Of a stretch of 9,416 nucleotides of DNA, positions 1-5,814 are shown piece by piece; positions within the stretch are counted from its first letter, which is position 1, and each line of letters begins with the position of its first letter. The notes beneath the pieces are model-generated. The model was not told the origin of the DNA, ran no database searches, and worked only from the letters and a program-made list of their open reading frames with translations. The DNA is from Candidatus Omnitrophota bacterium (GTDB lineage Bacteria > Verrucomicrobiota > Verrucomicrobiia > Limisphaerales > UBA1319). The stretch covers positions 1 to 9,416 of the forward strand of contig JAMCZD010000213.1 in NCBI GenBank assembly GCA_023473405.1. Reading direction: 5' to 3'. The translations under genes and the position numbers were made by a program.

Positions 1-2
1 TG

Positions 3-602
3 AGCCTGGGCGGTCCGTTACTTGACCCCATGGAGAAGGCGGCGATTGACTACGCCATTGGCAAAGGTGTTGTCATCGTGGCCGCTGCCGGGAATGAGGG
101 GGAGGCCGGCATGGGTTACCCGGGGGCTTACGCTCCGGTTATTTCCGTCGCCGCCTCGGGGTGGATTGGGGAATGGTATCCAGGAGATTCATTGTGGTGG
201 ATAGCGCGGGAGGTTCCTGATCCGACAAGCGTGGATGACTACTACATTACCGATTCTTCCAGCCGGGCCCTTCCGGGGCAAGACTTGGACGTCGCCGCGC
301 CGGGCTCATGGATTGCGGGGCCTTACCAGGTCAATAGCGGCCATCTCTCTTATTATTTTCTGGGCGGCACATCGATGGCCAGCCCGCACGTGGCGGGTAT
401 CGTGGCACTGATGGCGCAAAAGAATTCCGCCCTAACGGCAGCGGATGCGGAAGCTATCCTCGAGAGTTCGGCCGTGTATCTCGCCCCGGGAACCCGTGAG
501 ATTCATAATCCAGATGGAAGCATTTCTGACGTCAGTTGGGACGCTAATGCGACTGGAGCGGGTCTAGCCACGGCGGATGCCGCCTTGGCTGCCACTCCCT
601 AG
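3..602 (+). CDS. Subtilisin-like serine protease (S8 family), C-terminal part; 5' end outside window
   Basis: This is the C-terminal 199 residues of a subtilase, an endopeptidase using an Asp-His-Ser triad and usually exported. The frame is open from the first complete codon and begins with SLGGP, the family's substrate-binding strand, so the ATG at 30 is internal. The oxyanion Asn lies in AAAGNEG (codon 93-95). The catalytic Ser lies in GGTSMASPHVAG (codon 372-374). The Asp and His must lie upstream of the window. Between the ISVAAS strand and the DVAAPG block there is an insertion of about 40 residues rich in Trp, Tyr and Asp (about nt 160-280), longer than the short loop in classical subtilisins. 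The protein stops soon after the helix following the catalytic Ser, so the visible end is a normal protease-domain end without a sorting or adhesion domain. The family assignment is firm; the substrate is unknown. Confidence 0.95.
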   Translation, partial: SLGGPLLDPMEKAAIDYAIGKGVVIVAAAGNEGEAGMGYPGAYAPVISVAASGWIGEWYPGDSLWWIAREVPDPTSVDDYYITDSSSRALPGQDLDVAAPGSWIAGPYQVNSGHLSYYFLGGTSMASPHVAGIVALMAQKNSALTAADAEAILESSAVYLAPGTREIHNPDGSISDVSWDANATGAGLATADAALAATP

Positions 603-604
603 CG

Positions 605-1096
605 AGGCAAGGCCTCAGACCCAATATCCGGATGGCGCCCGCCCCTCCCACCTTCGGTTGGGACCCGGCGATGGACTACCGCAAGTTCGAGGACAGTTGG
701 ATACGCGGGGCGGATGGCAAGGCGCAGAAGTGCTGGGACGGCTATAACTGCAATCCTTCCCCTAGGTTCAGCCTGGCCCAAGCCGAGTTTCAGAGGTTGA
801 CCAACTGGGTGCGGAAATACCATTTGGACGGCATCTTTCTCGATTTCTATGCCGACACGAACTTCATCCTGCGTCCGCGGGTGGCGCTGGACCGTTATAT
901 CAAACTGGACAAGGACCAGCACTACCAGGTGTTGCTGTGGAGCCTGACGGGCGAACCCGTGGCGCTGGTCGCGGGGCTTGGTGAAGAAATGGATCGGCGC
1001 GTCTTCGAACCCGCCCTGGCCCCGGGCGAGGTCAAGGTGATGACGTTCGTCAAGGATGCCACGGCGACAAAACTCCTTGCAGCCGGAAAAGAATAA
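605..1096 (+). pseudogene. Shortened glycosidase-like frame (TIM-barrel piece joined to a C-terminal beta-domain piece)
   Basis: The first ATG is at 632 (154 residues, stop TAA 1094-1096), but the reading frame already looks protein-like before it: codons 608-640 give QGLRPNIRMAP, like the barrel strand preceding the active site in alpha-galactosidase-type (GH36/melibiase-like) enzymes. Next come GWDPAMDYRKFEDSW and then WVRKYHLDGIFLDFYAD (about nt 808-858), resembling the next barrel strand with its Asp. After that the sequence changes to a stretch with YQVLLWSL...LAPGEVKVMTF (about nt 920-1050), which looks like the C-terminal beta-sandwich of such enzymes. A full member would have several hundred more residues, so the N-terminus and the middle of the barrel seem missing while the frame is kept. 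It begins 2 bp after the protease stop and ends 15 bp before the acetylesterase ATG. No Shine-Dalgarno sequence is visible at 632. I infer a decayed remnant; a small expressed protein is possible. The family assignment is from memory. Confidence 0.5.
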
Positions 1097-1111
1097 TGAC
1101 TGAAATAGCGA

Positions 1112-3343
1112 ATGCACATTATGAAGACAGGAAGTCAGCGGAGCGCAAAGCGTTCTTGGATCATTTATCTTGTGGCGACGATGATCGTGGCGGCGACCGG
1201 TTACAGTCCTTCGGTCCAGGCGGCGGTCCGGCTGCCAAAGGTGTTTTCCGACCACATGGTTCTGCAGCGGGAAAAGCCCATGGTTGTCTGGGGTTGGGCG
1301 GAACCTGACGAGACGGTAACGGTTCGGCTTGGGGCCGAGAGCCGCCAGGCGCAGGCGAATGACCGCGGCGAATGGAAGGCCGTTTTGCCGGAGATGGAAG
1401 CGGGCGGCCCATATATGCTCACGGTGAAAGGCTCGAGCACCGTCAGCTTCCAGGACGTGATGATCGGCGAGGTCTGGCTCTGTTCGGGACAATCGAACAT
1501 GGAAATGGGGATCGGCATGTCCCGCAACGCCAAGGAGGAAATCGCCGCGGCTGATTATTCCGGCATACGCCTGCTTATGGTGCCCAACCGCTGGACCCCG
1601 GAACCGCAGGACGATATGGATGGCACCTGGAAGGTGTGTTCGCCCAAGACTGTGGCCGAAGGAGGCTGGAACGGGTTTTCAGCAGCCGCCTATTTCTTCG
1701 GTCGGGAATTGCACAAGAAGCTCGGGGTAGCTGTTGGATTGATCGATGCCACCTGGGGCGGCACACTTATCCAGCCTTGGACGCCGCCGGAAGGTTATGC
1801 CCTGGTGCCTTCGCTGAAGGAGGAGTACAAACGGGTTCAACTGGGTGATCCGCGCACCAGCCTTCATAAGGAGCGCCTCGAACAGACGCTGAAGGATACG
1901 GAACATTGGCTGGCTGCGGCGCGGGATGCCCTGGCCAAGGGCAAGCTCGTTCCCCCCATGCCGACTTATCCAGAAGAATTACTCCCGCCCCGCGACTTGC
2001 AGAACGCGACGGCGCTGTATAACGGGATGATCCATCCACTCTGTCCTTTCGCCATACGCGGGGCGATCTGGTATCAGGGCGAGTCCAACAATGGCGAGGG
2101 GATGCGGTATGCCGAACGGATGAAGGCGCTGGTTGGCGGTTGGCGCCAAATCTGGGGCGAGGGTGATTTTCCATTTTATTTCGTGCAGATCGCTCCATTC
2201 AATTATGGTGGCAACCCGGAAGTCATTGGCGAGTTTTGGGAGGCGCAAGCCGCCGCGCAGGTCATTCCCAACACCGGTATGGTGGTGATCAACGACATCG
2301 GCAACCTCAAAGACATTCATCCCACCGACAAACAGGATGTGGGACATCGCCTGGCGTTGTGGGCCCTGGCCAAGACATACGGCCAATCGGACCTCGAATG
2401 TTCCGGTCCGACCTTCAAGGAGATGGTTGTCGATGGCGACGCACTCCGCGTGAGTTTTGACCATGCTGGCACCGGGTTGGCTAGCCGCGACGGCAAACCG
2501 CTGACCTGGTTCGAAATCATAGATGCCGACGAAGGCGGTTTCGTGCCTGCCGAGGCGCGGCTCGACGGTTCGACGGTGGTGTTGTCCGCGCCAGGCGTGA
2601 AACACCCGGTGGCGATGCGGTTTGCCTGGAGCATGCTGGCGGAACCGAACCTGATGAATAGCGCGGGCCTGCCTGCTGGAGCATTCCGCGCCGGGACTGT
2701 GCCGAAGCGCGATCTGCTGTCTATGAAGGTGCCTGAGGCCAAGGAATACCAGCTTGTCTATGACCTCGACCTGAGCAAGCTTGGTCCTGCGATCAGTTAC
2801 GACGTTGACAACAGCGGCAAGATCAGCCAGACGTTCGATCGAATCGCCTATTTCCTCGAGTTACAAGGCCGGGACGGCAACACACAGTACGTTTACGTGT
2901 CGATGGACGCCTTCACGGACAACTTGAAGAAGATTGGCGTGCCGACTGTCCAGTCGGGTGGCCGCTTCCAACAGGGCGTGGCGAACCTCGATGTCTATTC
3001 AAACGTGAAGGGGATTGTCAACGGCACTAACTTGGCGGGCGGGAACATCGAGTTTTGGCCTGACAACTATGCCGCCGCCAATGGCGCAAACGTGCCCAAT
3101 GCCTCGGGTGATGTCTATGACTTTGGCGATCAGCCGGCAGACCCGCGCGACGGTTATGGCTGCATGCAGGTCCACAACCATGATGCGCGGCAGACGCTCT
3201 TCGCCATAAATCACTGGACGACCGGCAATCATGCGGACATGGGTATTGGCAATCAGCCGGCGAATAGCCCGGACTGGACCTTTGCCGGAAATGCAGAGTC
3301 ATTTTTAGCCAAGCGTCTGCGCGTGCTGGTTCGCTGCAAGTAG
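1112..3343 (+). CDS. Secreted sialate O-acetylesterase (SASA/SGNH type) with extra C-terminal domain
   Basis: The family removes O-acetyl groups from sialic acids or from acetylated plant and algal glycans. The ATG at 1112 or the one at 1121 could be the start; 1121 gives the tidier signal peptide (KTGSQRSAKR, then a hydrophobic core) with likely cleavage VQA/AVRLP at residues 37/38 counted from 1112. No good ribosome site separates them. A beta-domain begins at LPKVFSDHMVLQR. The nucleophile is Ser128 in CSGQSNM, followed by AIWYQGESN near residues 318-327 and the Asp401/His403 pair in DIGNLKDIHP. These are the hallmark blocks, so the enzyme looks intact. Typical members end near residue 540. 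This one continues with a domain from about residue 546 to 743 (YQLVYDLDL to RLRVLVR) that holds FDRIAYFLELQ, YVYVSMDAF, FWPDNY and FAINHW; I know no name for it. It probably acts in the periplasm or outside the cell. Confidence 0.93.
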   Translation: MHIMKTGSQRSAKRSWIIYLVATMIVAATGYSPSVQAAVRLPKVFSDHMVLQREKPMVVWGWAEPDETVTVRLGAESRQAQANDRGEWKAVLPEMEAGGPYMLTVKGSSTVSFQDVMIGEVWLCSGQSNMEMGIGMSRNAKEEIAAADYSGIRLLMVPNRWTPEPQDDMDGTWKVCSPKTVAEGGWNGFSAAAYFFGRELHKKLGVAVGLIDATWGGTLIQPWTPPEGYALVPSLKEEYKRVQLGDPRTSLHKERLEQTLKDTEHWLAAARDALAKGKLVPPMPTYPEELLPPRDLQNATALYNGMIHPLCPFAIRGAIWYQGESNNGEGMRYAERMKALVGGWRQIWGEGDFPFYFVQIAPFNYGGNPEVIGEFWEAQAAAQVIPNTGMVVINDIGNLKDIHPTDKQDVGHRLALWALAKTYGQSDLECSGPTFKEMVVDGDALRVSFDHAGTGLASRDGKPLTWFEIIDADEGGFVPAEARLDGSTVVLSAPGVKHPVAMRFAWSMLAEPNLMNSAGLPAGAFRAGTVPKRDLLSMKVPEAKEYQLVYDLDLSKLGPAISYDVDNSGKISQTFDRIAYFLELQGRDGNTQYVYVSMDAFTDNLKKIGVPTVQSGGRFQQGVANLDVYSNVKGIVNGTNLAGGNIEFWPDNYAAANGANVPNASGDVYDFGDQPADPRDGYGCMQVHNHDARQTLFAINHWTTGNHADMGIGNQPANSPDWTFAGNAESFLAKRLRVLVRCK

Positions 3344-3364
3344 AAGTGACCGAACGGACGGCGT

Positions 3365-3473
3365 AGCAGGATTCCTATCCTGCTGGGTCGCCGATTTCCA
3401 AATCGGCAGACCGTGCGCCGGCCCGATGCGAAGCGGGTTGGAAACCGCGATACAGCAGACTCGGAGGTGTTCT
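3365..3473. repeat. Row of four palindromes between convergent genes (REP-like element)
   Basis: Four hairpin-forming units follow one another. Unit 1 (3365-3384) is AGCAGGAT-TCCT-ATCCTGCT, a perfect 8-bp stem. Unit 2 (3386-3412) has a 12-bp stem, GGTC plus GCCGATTT, with a CC loop and one bulged A. Unit 3 (3433-3448) is GCGGGTT-GG-AAACCGC with one mismatch. Unit 4 (3454-3473) pairs AGCAGAC with GTGTTCT at five of seven positions and looks decayed. The order 'palindrome, spacer, palindrome' resembles repeated intergenic elements I associate with verrucomicrobial genomes. It sits between the acetylesterase (+) and cupin (-) ends, so it may fold in both transcripts and act as a two-way terminator or 3'-end stabiliser, though no T-run follows. 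Confidence 0.75.
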
Positions 3474-3840
3474 ACGATAGTATGAGCCGGGAAACCGGGA
3501 TGCCGCACAGGAATTTGAACGGGGTATCGCCGTCATTGATATACGTATGGCGGATGCCTGGGGGTACGAAAACCACGTCGCCTACCCCTACCTCGTGCCA
3601 GTTTTCACCGATCAGAACACGGCCCTTTCCTTCGATAACAAAATTCTCGTGCTCGTAAGGGTGGGCATGCTCGGGTGTGTGGCCTCCGGCGGCCACTTCG
3701 ATCACCCGCAAGACGTAAACAGGGGCACCGTCGTGTTCTTCATCGATTACCCGGCGGATGGTGACCCCCGGTGCTGAGTCTCCAAATTTCTCGGCAGGAA
3801 TCTTTGTGTAGTGAGTGATTTTGGCAGTTGGCGCGGTCAT
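3472..3840 (-). CDS. Small single-domain cupin, probable metal-binding
   Basis: This is a 122-residue protein with one cupin barrel. Motif 1 lies in GGHTPEHAHPYEHENF, with metal ligands most likely His58, His60 and Glu65 (or Glu63). Motif 2 is a perfect G-x5-P-x-G-x2-H-x3-N: Gly87, Pro93, Gly95, His98, Asn102. Both motifs are complete, so a mononuclear metal site is expected. Length and motifs fit the small cupin_2 group, which holds isomerases, dioxygenases and ligand-binding proteins, and the sequence does not tell which. No signal peptide is visible, so it is probably cytoplasmic. The start (ATG complement 3838-3840) has no clear Shine-Dalgarno sequence. It lies 144 bp downstream of the S41 protease on the same strand and may share its transcript. 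Its last residues (VSRLILS) and TAG stop run into the palindrome row, so the C-terminus may have been altered by that element. Confidence 0.9.
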   Translation of the reverse strand: MTAPTAKITHYTKIPAEKFGDSAPGVTIRRVIDEEHDGAPVYVLRVIEVAAGGHTPEHAHPYEHENFVIEGKGRVLIGENWHEVGVGDVVFVPPGIRHTYINDGDTPFKFLCGIPVSRLILS

Positions 3841-3920
3841 TTGAAATAACGGTTTAAGGTTTGCAATCCAAGCATAGGTAAAAGCTTAGGAGACAACCGG
3901 GCGGGAGGGCAAGAAGAAGC

Positions 3921-3938
3921 GTGGAGCGTGTGGAGCGT
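3921..3938. repeat. Short 9-bp tandem repeat
   Basis: GTGGAGCGT occurs twice without a gap (3921-3938), followed by a degenerate G-rich continuation to about 3953 (GGGGCGTAGGGTGTGG). It lies in the 144-bp gap between the S41 protease stop and the cupin start. Strong purine bias on the plus strand sets it apart from its surroundings. No function is assigned. Confidence 0.6.
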
Positions 3939-3984
3939 GGGGCGTAGGGTGTGGAACCCGCGTCCTTTATGTCTCTTTCGTTCT

Positions 3985-5274
3985 TCAGGGCTGGTGTGGC
4001 CATTGGAACGCTTGGTGAGGGATCTGGGTAAGCATGTTGATTGCACGCAAGAGCTGGTCGTCTTTGCTGGCTTCGAGTTGCGCCGCGGTCATGTCTCGCT
4101 CAGCCTCTGGGTAGAGTGGAACGACATTGGGAGGAAGGGCAATGGTCACATTGGGTGTGATCCCTTTGTGCCAGATGGTATGCCCGTCCGGAGTCAGCCA
4201 CTCCTGGATAGCCAGGAGCAGAGCCGATCCGTCCGAGAGAGGAAACTCGCTAAGCACGGTGCCGGTTCCGAAGGTGGTTTCCCCGACCAGCGGAGCGCGC
4301 TTGGCATCCTGCAACGCACCCGCCACGATCTCGGCGGCGCTGGCGGAGCCGCCATTTACCAGCACGACCATCGGGAGGTTGGGGAGCTCGGCGCCGATCT
4401 TGACGGGGATGGGTTTAATCTTGCCCTTTGCATTTTTTTCGAGCAGGACGTTTCCATTGGTCAGGAACTGGCTGGCAGTCGCTATGGCTTCGTTCAGGAT
4501 GCCGCCGGGATTATTGCGGAGGTCGAGGACAAGCCCGATTGGCATTTCGCGTTTGATTTCGATCAAGGCCTTTTTGAGGTTGTCCGCTACACCTTCATTG
4601 AAGCTCGCTATGCGCAACTGCACGACCTGTGTGCCTGGAAGAAGCTGCCAGGTAATCTCGTCCAACTCGATTGAGGCGCGGACCAAGGTTACGTCTCGGG
4701 TCTTGCCGGTTACGGGGTTAAGAATGGTGAGCGTTACCTTGGTGCCGGGTGGACCGGAGATGCGCGCAACGACCTGGCTGAGCGGCAGGCCGGTAATGTC
4801 GCGGTCGTCAACTTTCAGGATCATATCCCCGGGTTGCAGGTGTGCCTGCTGGGCAGGGGACCCATCGATGGGAGCGACAATTACCACGTGTCCCTCCTTT
4901 ATTTGCACTTCGGCCCCGATTCCCTGGTAATGCCCGCGCTCGAATTCATTCACTTGTTTAACCATCTCCGGGGTGAGAAAGGTGCTATGGCCGGTATCGC
5001 CTAGAGAGTCAACCATTCCGCTAATGGCCCCGTAGGTGAGCGTCCGTGGCTTTGCGGCCGCGTGGTCCACGTAGTGGCGCTCGATGATGTTCCAGGCCTC
5101 GGAGATGAGACGAAAGTCGGAAACGGCACTGGACGGCACGAGGGCCATCAACAGAATCCGGTCCAACATAACGCCACCGCTTAATCCCAGGACGATGCAC
5201 AGCGCCAAGAGATAGCCCATTCTGGGCAGGGCAAAGCGGCTGAATCGCCGGTTGGTTTTCTCTATGATTTCCAT
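3985..5274 (-). CDS. S41 (CtpA/Prc-like) PDZ protease with Thr at the catalytic Lys position
   Basis: This is a 429-residue, membrane-anchored, tail-specific-protease-like protein. Order: an arginine-rich N-terminus, a hydrophobic segment about residues 19-46 (signal anchor), the N-terminal helical domain (YVDHAAAKPRTLTYGAISGMVDSL), a PDZ domain about 108-198 with YQGIGAEV and LQPGDMILKVD, then the S41 catalytic core. LVLDLRNNPGG (248-258) and NGGSASAAEI carry the expected nucleophile Ser312 and a conserved Glu315. In Prc and CtpA the base Lys is 25 residues after the Ser, in TFGKG; here that position is Thr337 (TFGTGTV, codon ACC). WLTPDGHTIWHKGITPNV follows as in family members. The family cleaves or processes periplasmic proteins from the C-terminus. 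This protein is either inactive, a PDZ binding platform, or uses another base. Start: ATG complement of 5272-5274, directly before the basic and hydrophobic segments; only a weak GAG lies upstream. The cupin gene follows on the same strand. Confidence 0.92.
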   Translation of the reverse strand: MEIIEKTNRRFSRFALPRMGYLLALCIVLGLSGGVMLDRILLMALVPSSAVSDFRLISEAWNIIERHYVDHAAAKPRTLTYGAISGMVDSLGDTGHSTFLTPEMVKQVNEFERGHYQGIGAEVQIKEGHVVIVAPIDGSPAQQAHLQPGDMILKVDDRDITGLPLSQVVARISGPPGTKVTLTILNPVTGKTRDVTLVRASIELDEITWQLLPGTQVVQLRIASFNEGVADNLKKALIEIKREMPIGLVLDLRNNPGGILNEAIATASQFLTNGNVLLEKNAKGKIKPIPVKIGAELPNLPMVVLVNGGSASAAEIVAGALQDAKRAPLVGETTFGTGTVLSEFPLSDGSALLLAIQEWLTPDGHTIWHKGITPNVTIALPPNVVPLYPEAERDMTAAQLEASKDDQLLRAINMLTQIPHQAFQWPHQP

Positions 5275-5606
5275 AACTCAAGTGACATCCAAGGCGAATT
5301 CGATTCCCAGCTCTGTTCAACTCGCGCAGCCGTCGCGAAGAGGGTGCGATCCTTTTGGTCTTCAAGGTTCGCAGCCAATTACCCGATGTCGCTGGACCGG
5401 GTGGACACGGTCGTTTGCAATGGGTTGCGGTATTCGCCCCACTAATTACTCACAAGACGCTTCGCGGCGCAATAGACATCTGGACCAAGTCAGCTTTTGG
5501 CCGGGGGCTTTGTCGCTCGCTCGTTGAGTGTCGTCGTCCAGGAAACACGCCTCGCTTGCGTCTCGCCCCAGGCCGAAATCGGACTTGGCAGAGCGTGTTC
5601 TATCCC

Positions 5607-5707
5607 ACAGTCTGGGGAGTGAGGCCGAAAAGGATCGCTTGAACGTGCACGGTGGTTTGGATAGGATTCGATCCTGATCCGTGGAACAAGACTGTTTGGG
5701 GAGTGCG
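5607..5707. repeat. Degenerate 17-bp direct repeat, 84 bp apart
   Basis: ACAGTCTGGGGAGTGAG (5607-5623) and ACTGTTTGGGGAGTGCG (5691-5707) match at 14 of 17 positions and share the core TGGGGAGTG. The 84-bp offset keeps both copies in one frame (TVWGVR in each), but no gene is recognisable. A hairpin lies between them. Possible roles are a paired binding site or the edges of a small repeated element. Confidence 0.45.
5659..5680. repeat. Hairpin upstream of the GH172 gene
   Basis: GGAT-AGGAT-TCG-ATCCT-(G)-ATCC forms a 9-bp stem with one bulged G and a three-base loop. Its core AGGATTC...ATCCTG resembles the first palindrome of the row at 3365-3384. It lies 135 bp before the GH172 start and is not followed by a T-run, so a terminator is unlikely. 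Confidence 0.55.
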
Positions 5708-5814
5708 TTTGGCCGGGTTAGCGTTGCCAGACGACGCGGTGGCGCATGCACAAGAGGCGAGAGAAGCGGTGTGTTTGGAAGAAAGTGAAGAATTAAGCAG
5801 AAAGACCCAATCAA

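Larger units (their letters stand above)
5275..5814. other. 540-bp intergenic stretch between divergent genes, no convincing gene
   Basis: This stretch must hold the promoters of both the S41 gene (-) and the GH172 gene (+), but I cannot point to a clear -35/-10 pair for either. Open frames crossing it show no recognisable domain and run into shadows of the neighbouring genes. Visible structure: a degenerate 17-bp direct repeat (5607-5623 and 5691-5707, 14 of 17 identical) and, between the copies, a hairpin (5659-5680). The last 70 bp before the ATG at 5815 are purine-rich, with no clear Shine-Dalgarno sequence. Confidence 0.6.

Noticed and set aside
599..1492. Long minus-strand open frame (297 codons) opposite the glycosidase remnant and acetylesterase start
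   Set aside because: It is rich in Arg, His and Pro, has no recognisable motif, and lies across two plus-strand frames that do have family motifs; it is typical antisense openness in high-GC DNA.
3344..3471. CRISPR array or tRNA cluster in the convergent gap
   Set aside because: The palindromes differ in sequence, there are no equal repeats with unique spacers, and no cloverleaf or conserved TPsiC-type segment is visible.
3928..4674. Plus-strand frame of 248 codons inside the S41 gene
   Set aside because: It lies opposite the S41 catalytic core and has no motif of its own.
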